Numbered from the stretch's first letter, positions 8,859 to 17,707 are shown. The stretch: 64,000 nt of DNA from Calditerrivibrio sp. (GCA_026415135.1 JAOAHS010000028.1:1-64000), one strand, 5' to 3'. Numbers and translations are program-made. The notes: generated by a model from the letters alone, not told the origin.

Positions 8859-9786
8859 AATATATCTCCATAATGACACTGAGCTTTTTATACAGCTTCC
8901 TTCGTCTATAAAAATGTTTGAGCGACTCTTCATAGGAAACAGGCACCAAATAAAATCTATGATGGGGTCTCATCTGGGCTAACCTACTCAAGTCGTTTTC
9001 TATAACATAACCAAGTACTTTATACCCGCCGGTTGTCTGACAATCTTTCATCAAAACAATAGGCTCACCCGAATTGGTAATCTGGATTGTTCCGGGCACA
9101 GTGGGTTCTGTAATAGTATCATAGGTACCTCCCATGTCACATGGTTCACAATATTTTAACCTTATACCCATTCTGTCAGATTCCATAGAGATATAATATT
9201 TAACTCTGCAAAATTTTTCAATATCTTTGTTTCTTTGAGAAGGGACAAATCTTATCATTTCGGCATTGAATACTGGTAAAAGTTCAAAAGAAAGTGAAAA
9301 TCCTACCTTGTTATTACTCAACAGAGGCTTCACCGGTAGCAAATCACCTTTTCTTAAGGGTCTCCCACCAAGCCCACCGATGGCACCTCTTGTAAAAGTT
9401 GATCTACTGGAAAGTTCTGGCTCAACATCAATTCCACCTTTTATACAAAGATATGACCTAAAACCAGAAACAGCAGTTTCCCCCTTTAAGAGATCACCTT
9501 TTCTAACCTGATATGTTTTAAAAGTCCTAATTTTTGTATCGTTGATGCTAAAGCCACAATCAGCACCTGTTAGACAGATTATAGCATCCTCTCCAAACCT
9601 GTAGGCACCACACCTTTGAGTAAACTCCAACGCAGCCTCACCAGCACTATTCCCAACAAGTATGTTCCCAAGCTCATAGGAATAGTCATCCATAACTCCA
9701 GATTGGGGAACACCATATTGACCAAAACCAAATCTACCTCTATCCTGAACAGTGGTGAAAAACCCAGGATCAAGTACTTCTATCAT
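8842..9786 (-). CDS. pxpC: 5-oxoprolinase subunit PxpC (KipA / AHS2 domain)
   Basis: Large cyclophilin-like (AHS2, biotin-dependent carboxyltransferase-related) subunit of 5-oxoprolinase, 314 aa. Typical motifs are VLDPGFFTTVQDRGRFGFGQYGVPQSGVMDD at the start, LTGAD near residue 73, RSTFTRGAIGGLGGRPLRKGD in the middle, and MGIRL with LMKDCQTTGGYKVLG toward the end. The length is normal for the family. It overlaps pxpB by 17 bp upstream and pxpA by 17 bp downstream, so the three subunits are made from one message. Confidence 0.95.
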   Translation of the reverse strand: MIEVLDPGFFTTVQDRGRFGFGQYGVPQSGVMDDYSYELGNILVGNSAGEAALEFTQRCGAYRFGEDAIICLTGADCGFSINDTKIRTFKTYQVRKGDLLKGETAVSGFRSYLCIKGGIDVEPELSSRSTFTRGAIGGLGGRPLRKGDLLPVKPLLSNNKVGFSLSFELLPVFNAEMIRFVPSQRNKDIEKFCRVKYYISMESDRMGIRLKYCEPCDMGGTYDTITEPTVPGTIQITNSGEPIVLMKDCQTTGGYKVLGYVIENDLSRLAQMRPHHRFYLVPVSYEESLKHFYRRRKLYKKLSVIMEIYYASRS

Positions 9787-10507
9787 AATCGATATCCTTT
9801 ATCTTTACAGGGTATCTCTTGGGAGTAAATTCACCTTTTTTTATCGTTTCGTATCCCTTTTTGTCAATGGAAACAAACATAACACCCTGACCTGAAGCAA
9901 ATAAAAAGGGCTCTCCTCTATTTTTATCAAAAAGCTTTAATGGTGTTCTACCTATTATTTGCCATCCACCAGGACTATCAAGGGGATAAATCCCAGTTTG
10001 GGTGCCACCAATCCCTACAGAACCAGCTTTTACCAGCTGTCTCGGTTGACTCTTTCGGGGCATATGGATCCTTTTATCTAGACCACCCAAGTATGGAAAA
10101 CCAGGTAAAAACCCTAAAAAGTATATATAATAAACCCTACTAACGTGTAGGTTTACAATTTCAAGAAAATCCAAACCTGTAATTAACTCAGCCTCCTTTT
10201 TATCCAAAGCAAATTCGTCGTCATAACATACAGGGATCTCTGTTACCAAGATCTCTTTTTCCATAACATCTTCTCTCTTTGTACTTCCACAATTCTCTAT
10301 AATTTTTTTCAGATAAATCATATCTACAGGTTCTTTAAAATGAATATACAAAGAGCTATAGCTGGTAATTATATTAAGCACCCCCATATTTGCTTTAATA
10401 ACCTCTACAAGACTATTAACAGCAACATTGACCATTAAATCTATACTGTTTCCCAGAAAGATTTTTATCTTACTGTCTGTTAACTGTTCAACCATGTAGT
10501 CTTTCAT
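9770..10507 (-). CDS. pxpB: 5-oxoprolinase subunit PxpB (KipI / AHS1 domain)
   Basis: Smaller cyclophilin-like subunit of 5-oxoprolinase, 245 aa, of the AHS1/KipI family. Visible motifs are EIPVCYDDEFALD, the segment YFLGFLPGFPYLGGLD, and GSVGIGGTQTGIYPLDSPGGWQIIGRTP, the family signature. The ATG overlaps the fumarase stop codon as ATGA, so translation is coupled to that gene. In Bacillus, KipI was first described as a sporulation kinase inhibitor, but with pxpA and pxpC adjacent the enzymatic role is the natural reading. Confidence 0.95.
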   Translation of the reverse strand: MKDYMVEQLTDSKIKIFLGNSIDLMVNVAVNSLVEVIKANMGVLNIITSYSSLYIHFKEPVDMIYLKKIIENCGSTKREDVMEKEILVTEIPVCYDDEFALDKKEAELITGLDFLEIVNLHVSRVYYIYFLGFLPGFPYLGGLDKRIHMPRKSQPRQLVKAGSVGIGGTQTGIYPLDSPGGWQIIGRTPLKLFDKNRGEPFLFASGQGVMFVSIDKKGYETIKKGEFTPKRYPVKIKDIDYDRST

Positions 10508-11880
10508 ATCATCTTCTTAGGATCAAAAAACTCTTTTGCTTCCTCTTCCCCCATCAAACCCTTTTCAAGCACAACCTGCTTAACAGTCTTCTTCTCCTTA
10601 AATGCTTCATAAGCTATTTGAGCAGCCTCATCATACCCCAATTTTAAAGCTAAAGGAGTAACAATTGCCATAGACCAATCCACAAGCTCCTCACATCTAT
10701 CCCTATTGGCTGTTATCCCATTTATACATTTAGTAGAAAGGGCATCCACTACATTTGTCAAAAGCTTCAACGACCATAAACCTTTATAAGCTATCAAAGG
10801 CATCATGACATTTAGCTCCAATAAACCACTTGCACCAGCTATCGATATCGTATGAACGTTACCCATCACCTCAGCTGCCACCTGTATAGTGGCCTCGGGT
10901 ATTACTGGGTTAACCTTACCCGGCATTATCGAACTACCGGGCTGGAGAGATGGTAATTCTATTTCACCAATCCCACATCTGGGCCCAGAGCTCAAAAGTC
11001 TAAGATCGTTGGCTATCTTCATGAGGGATACAGATAGGGTGTTCATAGCTCCAGCAAAGAAGACTGTAGCATCCTTTGTGGCTATCCCTTCAAAAAGATT
11101 CTCGGCTTGCCTAAACTCAATACCAGTATAGCCAGATATCTCCTTAATAGCTAATTTTGCAAAATATGGATCAGCATTTAGGCCTGTCCCCAATGCCGTT
11201 CCCCCTAACGGTAACTCAAGGAGGTATTTTTCCGCATCGATAAGACGCTTTTTAGAATTCTTGATCTGATAAAGGTATCCAGAAAACTCCTGCCCCAACG
11301 TCATCGGAACAGCGTCCATAAGATGGGTTCTACCTATCTTTATTATATCTGCAAACTCTTCCACCTTCTGGGTTAGTACCTTTTCCAAACTACTTAAAGC
11401 ATCCACTAATTTTTTACTCTCCATGATAAACGATATATGAATAGCACTGGGGATGACGTCGTTACTGGATTGACATCTGTTTACATCATCATTTGGATGA
11501 CATAACTTTTTATCCCCTTTCTTACCACCTAAAAGCTCACATGCTCTATTTGCTATGACTTCGTTAACATTCATGTTTGTGGAGGTTGCAGAACCTGTCT
11601 GGAATATATCGAGGGGAAATTGATCATCAAATTTACCCTCTATTACCTCAATGGAGGCTTTTATTATGGCATCAACTTTTTTAGCATCTAAAAGACCCAA
11701 TTGCAGATTTGCGGTTGCTGCTGCCATTTTAATAATGGCCACAGCTTTTATAAACTCCTTTGGCAGCCTTTCTCCAGAGATAACAAAGTTTTCATTAGCT
11801 CTTGCTGTTTGAGCCCCCCAATAAGCATTTTCTGGTATTTTCATTTCTCCCATACTGTCCTTTTCTATTCTATATTCCAT
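10504..11880 (-). CDS. fumC: Class II fumarate hydratase (fumarase/aspartase family)
   Basis: Homotetrameric lyase, 458 aa, that interconverts fumarate and malate. Family motifs are GSATSTNMNVNEVIANRA, GRTHLMDAVPMTLGQE and the catalytic loop GSSIMPGKVNPVIPEA with its serine. PGKVNP and GPRCGIGEI match fumarase; aspartase normally has PAKVNP and PRAGLNEI. Some other residues (GQEF, PVIPEA) look aspartase-like, so aspartate ammonia-lyase cannot be wholly excluded. It is the first gene of the pxp-TRAP operon, which links the imported acid or glutamate to the C4-dicarboxylate pool. On the minus strand an AT-rich stretch with TTATAAT just upstream probably contains the promoter, back to back with that of the plus-strand gene. 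Confidence 0.88.
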   Translation of the reverse strand: MEYRIEKDSMGEMKIPENAYWGAQTARANENFVISGERLPKEFIKAVAIIKMAAATANLQLGLLDAKKVDAIIKASIEVIEGKFDDQFPLDIFQTGSATSTNMNVNEVIANRACELLGGKKGDKKLCHPNDDVNRCQSSNDVIPSAIHISFIMESKKLVDALSSLEKVLTQKVEEFADIIKIGRTHLMDAVPMTLGQEFSGYLYQIKNSKKRLIDAEKYLLELPLGGTALGTGLNADPYFAKLAIKEISGYTGIEFRQAENLFEGIATKDATVFFAGAMNTLSVSLMKIANDLRLLSSGPRCGIGEIELPSLQPGSSIMPGKVNPVIPEATIQVAAEVMGNVHTISIAGASGLLELNVMMPLIAYKGLWSLKLLTNVVDALSTKCINGITANRDRCEELVDWSMAIVTPLALKLGYDEAAQIAYEAFKEKKTVKQVVLEKGLMGEEEAKEFFDPKKMI

Positions 11881-11890
11881 ATATTACCCC

Positions 11891-11919
11891 TTGAAGATTT
11901 AATTTTTTTATATTAAAAT
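11891..11919 (+). promoter_or_regulatory. Sigma-70-like promoter for the cyclic-nucleotide-binding gene
   Basis: TTGAAG (11891-11896), a 17-bp spacer and TAAAAT (11914-11919) form a good housekeeping promoter. The start codon is at 11939. The 58-bp divergent region also has TTATAAT on the minus strand for fumC, so the two promoters overlap. Confidence 0.55.
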
Positions 11920-11938
11920 TATAACACAGGAGTTGAAA

Positions 11939-12421
11939 ATGACAAATGAAAAAATATTTTCAATATTAAGGACGGAACCTAAATTTTTAGACCTTACAAA
12001 TGATGAGCTCACTGCTCTTATAAGCTATTGCCAGCTCGAAGTTTTCCCAAAGGTCTCCACTATTATAAAGGAAGGTGAATTTGGAAACAAGTTTTATTTT
12101 ATCATTGAAGGGGAAATAGGTATATCCAAGTCCATATCTGATGAAATCATCTTCTTCATATCATCCCTTAGAAAGGGTGATTTTTTTGGAGAAATGGCTA
12201 TAATAACCGAATATCCACGATCTGCCAATGCCTTTGCCAAAACAGATGTCACTTTACTATCCATGACAAGGGACAGTCTGATCAGATTTAAAAATGATTA
12301 CCCCCTTGCCTTTGGAAAGTTTTCCTATATTTTAGCAAAAACTTTAGCAGATAGACTTTACAAAGTAGAGGAAAGGATCAAAAATATCATAAAGGCTTCA
12401 GTCATCAGTGCAATAACCTAA
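11939..12421 (+). CDS. Stand-alone cyclic nucleotide-binding domain protein
   Basis: A 160-residue cytoplasmic protein consisting almost entirely of one CRP-type cNMP-binding beta-roll: GEFGNKFYFIIEGEIGIS, then the phosphate-binding cassette FGEMAIITEYPRSANAFA with the conserved FGE and RSA. After the domain there are only about 35 residues, mostly one helix, and no helix-turn-helix, so it is not a classical CRP/FNR regulator. Related single-domain proteins act as ligand-sensing partners. The ATG at 11939 is preferred over a TTG at 11933 because a CAGGAG site lies 6 nt before it. Its stop codon overlaps, tail to tail, the stop of the thioredoxin-like gene on the other strand. Confidence 0.85.
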   Translation: MTNEKIFSILRTEPKFLDLTNDELTALISYCQLEVFPKVSTIIKEGEFGNKFYFIIEGEIGISKSISDEIIFFISSLRKGDFFGEMAIITEYPRSANAFAKTDVTLLSMTRDSLIRFKNDYPLAFGKFSYILAKTLADRLYKVEERIKNIIKASVISAIT

Positions 12422-12852
12422 TCGTTGAGATATTCCTTGAGTTGGTCAAAACTCTTGTTACCTGGGAAAGTATCCTCCAACTCACCTTTTTTATCGAATA
12501 TAACTGTCATAGGGATATAATAAGCGTTGTATTTCTTTTTCAAATCCCCCTTGTCAATATAAACATTAAAATGGAATCCATTTTTTCTAACGAAATCGTC
12601 CACAAGCTGGGGGTTTTTATCCGTCGATATTGCAATTATATTTATTTTCTGTGTTCTAAAATATTCATAATTCTCATTTAGTGTCTTTAAAAGTGCTTTG
12701 CAATAGGGGCAATACACAGCCCAAAAAACTACAACAGTCTTATTATACCCCTGCAATAATAAACCAGAGAAATTATGCCCATCTATCTCCCTTACCTCTG
12801 CACGAAGACCTACCGAAATAAGAAGCAAAACGGTAAGAAATATCTTCTTCAT
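12418..12852 (-). CDS. TlpA/ResA-like thioredoxin-fold protein, exported
   Basis: A 144-aa protein with an N-terminal signal peptide (MKKIFLTVLLLISVGLRA) followed by a thioredoxin fold. The redox motif is CPYC in VFWAVYCPYCKALL, and the cis-proline loop is YIPMTVIFDKKG. It is expected in the periplasm as a disulfide reductant or isomerase, or in a role like ResA/TlpA. It follows thiS by 11 bp on the same strand and may be cotranscribed with thiF-thiS. A link between a periplasmic thioredoxin and cytoplasmic sulfur carriage is not established, so simple linkage is possible. Confidence 0.88.
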   Translation of the reverse strand: MKKIFLTVLLLISVGLRAEVREIDGHNFSGLLLQGYNKTVVVFWAVYCPYCKALLKTLNENYEYFRTQKINIIAISTDKNPQLVDDFVRKNGFHFNVYIDKGDLKKKYNAYYIPMTVIFDKKGELEDTFPGNKSFDQLKEYLND

Positions 12853-12863
12853 TCAGGTAACTT

Positions 12864-13064
12864 TTATCCTCCACCTACAAAATGAATGATCTCCAATACA
12901 TCCCCTTCTTTTAAATAGGTGCTATTGTAATTAGATACTTCTATTATTTCCCGATTTAACTCCACCACTACATTTTTCTTTGATAGATTTAGCTCATCCA
13001 GTAGCTCAGCAAGATTTTTTTGGGAGCTTATTTCAATATAATTTCCATTTACCTTTACAGTCAT
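12864..13064 (-). CDS. thiS: Sulfur carrier protein ThiS
   Basis: A 66-aa ubiquitin-like sulfur carrier. The fold-typical residues are present (VKVNGNYIEI at the start, LAELLDELNL, VVVELNREII, LKEGDVLEIIHFVGGG), and the protein ends in the required C-terminal di-glycine, here GGG. ThiF adenylates this end, and it then carries the thiocarboxylate used for the thiazole ring of thiamine. The gene overlaps thiF by 4 bp. No thiG, thiH or thiC is in the window, and no TPP riboswitch was seen upstream. Confidence 0.93.
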   Translation of the reverse strand: MTVKVNGNYIEISSQKNLAELLDELNLSKKNVVVELNREIIEVSNYNSTYLKEGDVLEIIHFVGGG

Positions 13065-13864
13065 ATATCCCCCAATAATATCCTTACAGCAAGATTTGCT
13101 TGAATATTAGCTGCAACACCGACCCTCGGTGCCATAAGCCCCATACCAGGTCTGGCTTCCGTTTCAAAGTCACCCACCAAAAAAAACCTTTCCTTTATCC
13201 TTCTCACCTTGATTGTATCAGTATTTCCATATCCCGCAACCCCTGAAGCAGCTATATAATATTTATCAGGTAGCTCCTTTAGCATGAAAGAGGTGAGTTT
13301 AGCCTTCTCTTCAGCTCTATCAAAGGCTTCAATTACAAGGTCAAAATCATAAAATAGTGTGTGCATATTACACAAATCTATACGGATATCAATAGGCTCA
13401 TAGGTTAGATATGGATTTATTCTTTTAAGGGTTTCAGATAGGGCATAGACCTTTTTCTGCCCTATCTGATCTATAAAGTAATATTGTCTATTAAGGTTAG
13501 ATGGTTCCACCACATCAAAATCCACAAATCTCAACCGCCCAACCCCCATTCTTGCAAGGGAAACCGCCACGTTGGAACCAAGACCACCTACTCCTGCTAT
13601 TACAACAGAGCTTTTTTTCAGCTTTTCATAAATACCTGGAGTATGTCTGGATACCAAAAGATATTCGATCTCTGAAGGTGTTGGTTGATCCCCTCTTTTG
13701 ATAAGAAAAAGTATATCACCCCTTTTCAATGGGGCATCTGTTGTGATTGGAAACCCGTTTAGTATTATTATATCCGCATCAGGTTTATACCTTTCCCTTA
13801 TACTAAATGCTGTAGAATCATCTTCTATCTCTATTATATTGCCGTTTAGTGAAATGTTTATCAA
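13061..13864 (-). CDS. thiF: ThiF-family adenylyltransferase with N-terminal ThiS-like domain
   Basis: E1-like enzyme, 267 aa, that activates the C-terminus of ThiS. Residues 1-62 form a degenerate ubiquitin-like domain without a terminal GG. Residues 75-267 are the Rossmann-type adenylation domain (VVIAGVGGLGSNVAVSLARMGVG, FVDFDVVEPSNLNRQYYF, IEAFDRAEEK). No CxxC zinc pair is visible, unlike E. coli ThiF; the ThiS-like fusion is known in clostridial-type ThiF proteins. The start codon is TTG, supported by GGGGAAGG 5 nt upstream. The gene begins 29 bp past the terminator that ends the htpX unit, so it may have its own promoter or rely on read-through. Confidence 0.9.
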   Translation of the reverse strand: MINISLNGNIIEIEDDSTAFSIRERYKPDADIIILNGFPITTDAPLKRGDILFLIKRGDQPTPSEIEYLLVSRHTPGIYEKLKKSSVVIAGVGGLGSNVAVSLARMGVGRLRFVDFDVVEPSNLNRQYYFIDQIGQKKVYALSETLKRINPYLTYEPIDIRIDLCNMHTLFYDFDLVIEAFDRAEEKAKLTSFMLKELPDKYYIAASGVAGYGNTDTIKVRRIKERFFLVGDFETEARPGMGLMAPRVGVAANIQANLAVRILLGDI

Positions 13865-13891
13865 TCAAGCCTTCCCCATTTAGTTATTTAG

Positions 13892-13919
13892 AAAATAGCG
13901 GGTAATACTACCCGCTATT
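13892..13919 (-). terminator. Rho-independent terminator of the dapL-fmt-DUF116-htpX unit
   Basis: AATAGCGGGTA and TACCCGCTATT (13894-13904 and 13909-13919) make a perfect 11-bp stem with a 4-nt loop. On the minus strand the stem runs into TTTTC. The htpX stop codon is the beginning of the stem, a compact arrangement. Confidence 0.85.
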
Positions 13920-14778
13920 ATATCCTTCCCATTGCCATGGCTTCCAAACGTTCTATCCTCTTTTCAATAGGTGGATGTGTGGAAAAAAGATGTAGGATAC
14001 TGCTACCACTTAGAGGACTCATAATAAACATATGTGCAGTGGCAGGCTTTGCATCCATCGGCAACGCTTCATTACCATAAGCAATCTTTTTTAGTGCCGA
14101 AGCAAGAGCTCTTGGATTACCACAATATCTTGCCCCAGTCTCATCAGCTAAGTATTCCCTTGATCTAGAAATAGCCATCTGAATAAGGGTAGCAGCCAAA
14201 GGAGCAATAATCATCGCCAGTATTGCTCCAACTGCAGAAAGTGGATTACCACCTTCCTCTTCATCACTCTTTGATCCGCCAAATATCATAGCCCATCTTG
14301 CCATGTCTGCCAAAAACATTATCGCTGCAGCAAAGGTAGCAGCAATAGTACCTATTAGAATATCTCTATTATTTATGTGGGCTATCTCATGGGCTATAAC
14401 CCCTTCAAGCTCTTCAGGCTCCAAAAGATGTAATATCCCAGTAGTTACCGCTACAGCAGCATTTTCAGGGTTTCTACCTGTTGCAAAGGCATTTGGTGTT
14501 GGTGTTTCCATTATATACACCTTTGGCATAGGGATTTGGGCTTTTGAGGCAATTCTCCTTACCATGTTATAAAGATTTGGAGCTTCAGCTTCTGTCACTT
14601 CCCTTGCTCCATACATTTTGAGCACTATCTTATCACTAAACCAATATGAAAAGAAGTTCATGGCTAAAGCAATTACAAGTGCCATGATCATACCTTGCTG
14701 TCCACCTAACATTTTACCTATCAAAAGGAAAAGGATTGTCAAAAGTGTCATCAGTAGGGCTGTTTTTAAAGTGTTCAT
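13918..14778 (-). CDS. htpX: Membrane zinc metalloprotease HtpX
   Basis: Inner-membrane M48 protease, 286 aa, that degrades misfolded membrane proteins. Two N-terminal helices (about residues 5-23 and 30-48) precede the zinc motif HEIAH in [17 protein letters not shown] second pair of helices follows, then the third ligand region [16 protein letters not shown], and the C-terminus ends with the typical [17 protein letters not shown]. It overlaps the DUF116 gene by 4 bp. It is the last gene of the unit, with the terminator starting on its stop codon. Confidence 0.96.
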   Translation of the reverse strand: MNTLKTALLMTLLTILFLLIGKMLGGQQGMIMALVIALAMNFFSYWFSDKIVLKMYGAREVTEAEAPNLYNMVRRIASKAQIPMPKVYIMETPTPNAFATGRNPENAAVAVTTGILHLLEPEELEGVIAHEIAHINNRDILIGTIAATFAAAIMFLADMARWAMIFGGSKSDEEEGGNPLSAVGAILAMIIAPLAATLIQMAISRSREYLADETGARYCGNPRALASALKKIAYGNEALPMDAKPATAHMFIMSPLSGSSILHLFSTHPPIEKRIERLEAMAMGRI

Positions 14779-15548
14779 GTTACCTCCTTATAATTTATCT
14801 CCATCAGTGTTTTCTCTATCATTGCAACACTCACTTTTGTATTGATACATGGACCAAATGGTCTATCATTTATCAATCCGATTACCGGTAGTGGATATGT
14901 ATCCTGAATACCACTTAACATGTCCCTTTCGCAAGCTACAGCTATGATCAACTCAGGCCTTGTATCTTTTACTATTCGTCTTGCTATTGTACCACCAGTG
15001 GCAACTTTGATATTTAAATTATACTTTTCAGATAATTTTGCAAGATCACCTATGTCACATTTGCCACATTTTTTACAATTTAATATATTGTGTGAAACTT
15101 TTAATTCACAGTTTTCCAACTGTATACAGTGGGGTAAAAGTATAAGAAGGTTATTTATTTTTTTAGACTTGATGGATTCTAAGACAAGTTCATTATTCAC
15201 AGCGATGAAGGATCTTATGACTTTGTCCTTGTCAATTCTAAAAAATTTGGCTAATTTTAAGACTATAGGAAACAATAGCTTCGTAACTATACCCCTTAGC
15301 TTTATACTTAACTTGGATTGCTTTCCAGATACCATTGCAAAAACCAAAATGAGCGTGGAAAAAAACAGAAAAAATCCAATAAAAGCTACAACAGCAGTAA
15401 ACAACATACCCAAAAAAGATGAAATCTCCCCTAAACCTTTGAAGGATACATACCATATAACCCCTATAAAAAGGATAACAACAAGGGATGTACAAAAAAG
15501 GAAAAAGATGAAGATCCTTTTTCTCTCTGGAGTTAGAGCGTTATTCAA
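14775..15548 (-). CDS. DUF116 domain membrane protein
   Basis: About 257 aa. Two strong transmembrane helices (roughly residues 12-35 and 45-70) precede a cytoplasmic DUF116 domain. The domain shows [26 protein letters not shown], the glycine-rich [18 protein letters not shown] and RPFGPCINT. The cysteine arrangement suggests a bound metal or iron-sulfur centre, but no biochemical role is known to me. In many bacteria DUF116 genes lie next to fmt, as here. I place the start at the TTG at 15548, since GGAG lies 6 nt upstream; a TTG 12 nt earlier has no such site. It overlaps the end of fmt by 8 bp. Confidence 0.82.
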   Translation of the reverse strand: MNNALTPERKRIFIFFLFCTSLVVILFIGVIWYVSFKGLGEISSFLGMLFTAVVAFIGFFLFFSTLILVFAMVSGKQSKLSIKLRGIVTKLLFPIVLKLAKFFRIDKDKVIRSFIAVNNELVLESIKSKKINNLLILLPHCIQLENCELKVSHNILNCKKCGKCDIGDLAKLSEKYNLNIKVATGGTIARRIVKDTRPELIIAVACERDMLSGIQDTYPLPVIGLINDRPFGPCINTKVSVAMIEKTLMEINYKEVT

Positions 15549-16461
15549 ATAAATCTCCAATATCGATGTTGTTCCCAGCTAAAAAGCTCTTCGTATTCAT
15601 TCTATTTTTCCCTTCCAACTGTAGTTCCAACACCTTTAGTGCCCTGTTACCACAACCTATCGTAAAGTCATTCTTTGTTACCTCCAATACCTTTCCAGGA
15701 TCTCCTTTGATATCTATGACCTCCCCCTTAAAAAATTTCACCATCTTCCCTTTATAAAAGGCATACGCTGTTGGCCAAGGTTGAAAACCCCTAATCATTC
15801 TTTCTATCTCTTCTGCAGGTCTTGAAAAATCGATCTTCCCATCCTCTTTTTTTATGATGGGAGCGTATGTATGTTTGGTATGATCCTGTGGTATAGGTGT
15901 TATATTATCGTATCTTTTCAATGTCTCAATCAAAAGCTCAGCACCCAAAACTGATAATTTTTCCGAAAGGGTTATCGCTGTATCATCAAGGGATATCGGT
16001 AAACTCCTCATAAGAAGTATATCACCAGTATCAAGCCCCTCATCCATCTTCATTGTTGTCACACCAGTCTCTTGTTCACCATTTATAATAGCCCAATTTA
16101 CAGGGGCAGCTCCCCTATACTTTGGTAGCAGCGAGAAATGGACATTTATCGGGGCATATCTGGGGATATCCAGGACCTCTTTTGGCAAAATCTTACCATA
16201 AGCAACAACAACCAAAAAGTCAGGGGTAACATCAGCAATCTTTTGGATAGCCTCCAGATTGTTCCTCAACTTTTCTGGTTGGAAGACTTCTAATCCCTTT
16301 GCCAATGCATACTCCTTCACAGGTGGTGGTTGTAGTTTGTTACCTCTACCCTTAGGCTTGTCTGGTTGACAAACAACAAGAGGTATATCATATCCATTTC
16401 CCACCAGTCTATCAAGAGTGGGGACAGCCATCTCAGGAGTCCCCATGAACACTATTTTCAT
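15541..16461 (-). CDS. fmt: Methionyl-tRNA formyltransferase
   Basis: Transfers a formyl group from 10-formyl-tetrahydrofolate to initiator Met-tRNA. The 306-aa protein has MKIVFMGTPEMAVPTLDRL at the start, the folate-site signature VVVAYGKILPKEVLDIPRYAPINVHFSLLPKYRGAAPVNWAI with catalytic N and H, and TGVTTMKMDEGLDTGDIL. The C-terminal OB-like domain starts near residue 210. The length is normal. It follows dapL by 16 bp in the same unit. Confidence 0.97.
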   Translation of the reverse strand: MKIVFMGTPEMAVPTLDRLVGNGYDIPLVVCQPDKPKGRGNKLQPPPVKEYALAKGLEVFQPEKLRNNLEAIQKIADVTPDFLVVVAYGKILPKEVLDIPRYAPINVHFSLLPKYRGAAPVNWAIINGEQETGVTTMKMDEGLDTGDILLMRSLPISLDDTAITLSEKLSVLGAELLIETLKRYDNITPIPQDHTKHTYAPIIKKEDGKIDFSRPAEEIERMIRGFQPWPTAYAFYKGKMVKFFKGEVIDIKGDPGKVLEVTKNDFTIGCGNRALKVLELQLEGKNRMNTKSFLAGNNIDIGDLFE

Positions 16462-16477
16462 CTATCCTCCAATACAA

Positions 16478-17707
16478 CTAAAATACATACTCTTCGCTGG
16501 ATATCCTTTTTTCGATCTCATTTAAAATACGCTCTTCATCTTGAAGATCCTTTGCTTCAAAGGTAACTGTGAACCTTAAAAAGTTACCTGCATCATCCCA
16601 GGGCACCGACGATATCAACTTTTCCCTTATGAGAAAATCGCAAAACTCCTCAGCATTATTAAACTTTCTACCACTTTTCGTCCCTTTTGGAATTTCAAAA
16701 TAGAGATAAAAAGTCCCCTTTGGCTCGTTTACAAAAAAACCATTTTTCCTAAGTATCTCTGCAACCCTTTTAAGTCTTCTTTTATACTTATCAGTAATCC
16801 CAGAGATGATCTGTGGGTTTCTTAATGCATAAGCCGCAGCTTTTTGTATAGGGATAAATTGGCCAGAATCGTTGTTATCTTTTACCGTAGCAAATGCTTT
16901 TACCAAAACCTCATTACCGCAAACAAAAGCCATTCTCCACCCAGTCATATTAAAAGATTTGGATAAAGAGTGGATCTCTATCCCCACTTCCTTTGCTCCA
17001 GGCACAGACAAAAAGGATTCCTGTTTCTCACCATAGGTTAGCTCTATATATGCAGCATCATGAATTACCGCGATGTCATACTTTTTAGCAAAAGCTACTA
17101 CCTTTTCAAAAAAACTCACTGGTGCAATAGCCCCAGTGGGATTGTTTGGATAGTTTATATACAGTATCTTAGCCTTTTTAGCAATATCCTCAGGTACAGT
17201 ATCCAAGTCAGGAAGAAAGTTGTTTTCCTTTAATAAAGGCATATTATATACTTCACCACCGATATACTTTGTGATGGTCCCAGTCACAGGGTAACCTGGT
17301 ACCGTCATCAGTGCATAGTCTCCAGGATTAATAAGGCAAAAAGGGATCATTGCAAGAGCAGGCTTTGAACCTATACTATGATTAACTTCGGTGATAGGGT
17401 TGATGTCTACCCCGAATCTCTTTTTCATGTACTCTGCTGCAGCATCTTTAAACTCCTGGATACCATTATCAGAATAAAACCTATTCTCCTTTTTTCTCGC
17501 TTCAGTGCATAATGTCTCAACAATTGAGATATCCGCCATATCATCCGGCTCCCCAACCCCCATATCGATAAGCTCCGCCTCAGGATTAGCTTCTAATGCA
17601 GCTCTTTTAGCTCTTTTTATCTTTTCAAACTTGTAGATTTTGGTATCCTTACCAAACATTTTACCACCAAGTCTCTCAGCAATTATGTTTTGCATAAATT
17701 CGCTCAT
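16478..17707 (-). CDS. dapL: LL-diaminopimelate aminotransferase
   Basis: PLP enzyme, 409 aa, converting tetrahydrodipicolinate directly to LL-diaminopimelate for lysine and peptidoglycan. Motifs include DMGVGEPDD near the N-terminus, YINYPNNPTGA (PLP-binding Asn), DAAYIELTY and the lysine region SLSKSFNMTGWRMAFVCGN. DapL replaces the DapC/DapD/DapE steps in several phyla, so its presence is a useful taxonomic hint. The ATG has a strong GGAGGAAAG site. A promoter with TTGAAA and TATAAT lies just upstream, so this is the first gene of the dapL-fmt-DUF116-htpX unit. Confidence 0.93.
   Translation of the reverse strand: MSEFMQNIIAERLGGKMFGKDTKIYKFEKIKRAKRAALEANPEAELIDMGVGEPDDMADISIVETLCTEARKKENRFYSDNGIQEFKDAAAEYMKKRFGVDINPITEVNHSIGSKPALAMIPFCLINPGDYALMTVPGYPVTGTITKYIGGEVYNMPLLKENNFLPDLDTVPEDIAKKAKILYINYPNNPTGAIAPVSFFEKVVAFAKKYDIAVIHDAAYIELTYGEKQESFLSVPGAKEVGIEIHSLSKSFNMTGWRMAFVCGNEVLVKAFATVKDNNDSGQFIPIQKAAAYALRNPQIISGITDKYKRRLKRVAEILRKNGFFVNEPKGTFYLYFEIPKGTKSGRKFNNAEEFCDFLIREKLISSVPWDDAGNFLRFTVTFEAKDLQDEERILNEIEKRISSEEYVF

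Noticed and set aside
8859-8933. N-terminal extension of PxpA
   Set aside because: The extra codons lie inside pxpC; the ATG at 8858 has a GGAG site and matches the family N-terminus.
13865-13920. TPP riboswitch upstream of thiF
   Set aside because: The gap is about 50 bp and is filled by the htpX terminator; no thi-box (CTGAGA/ACCTGA) is seen.
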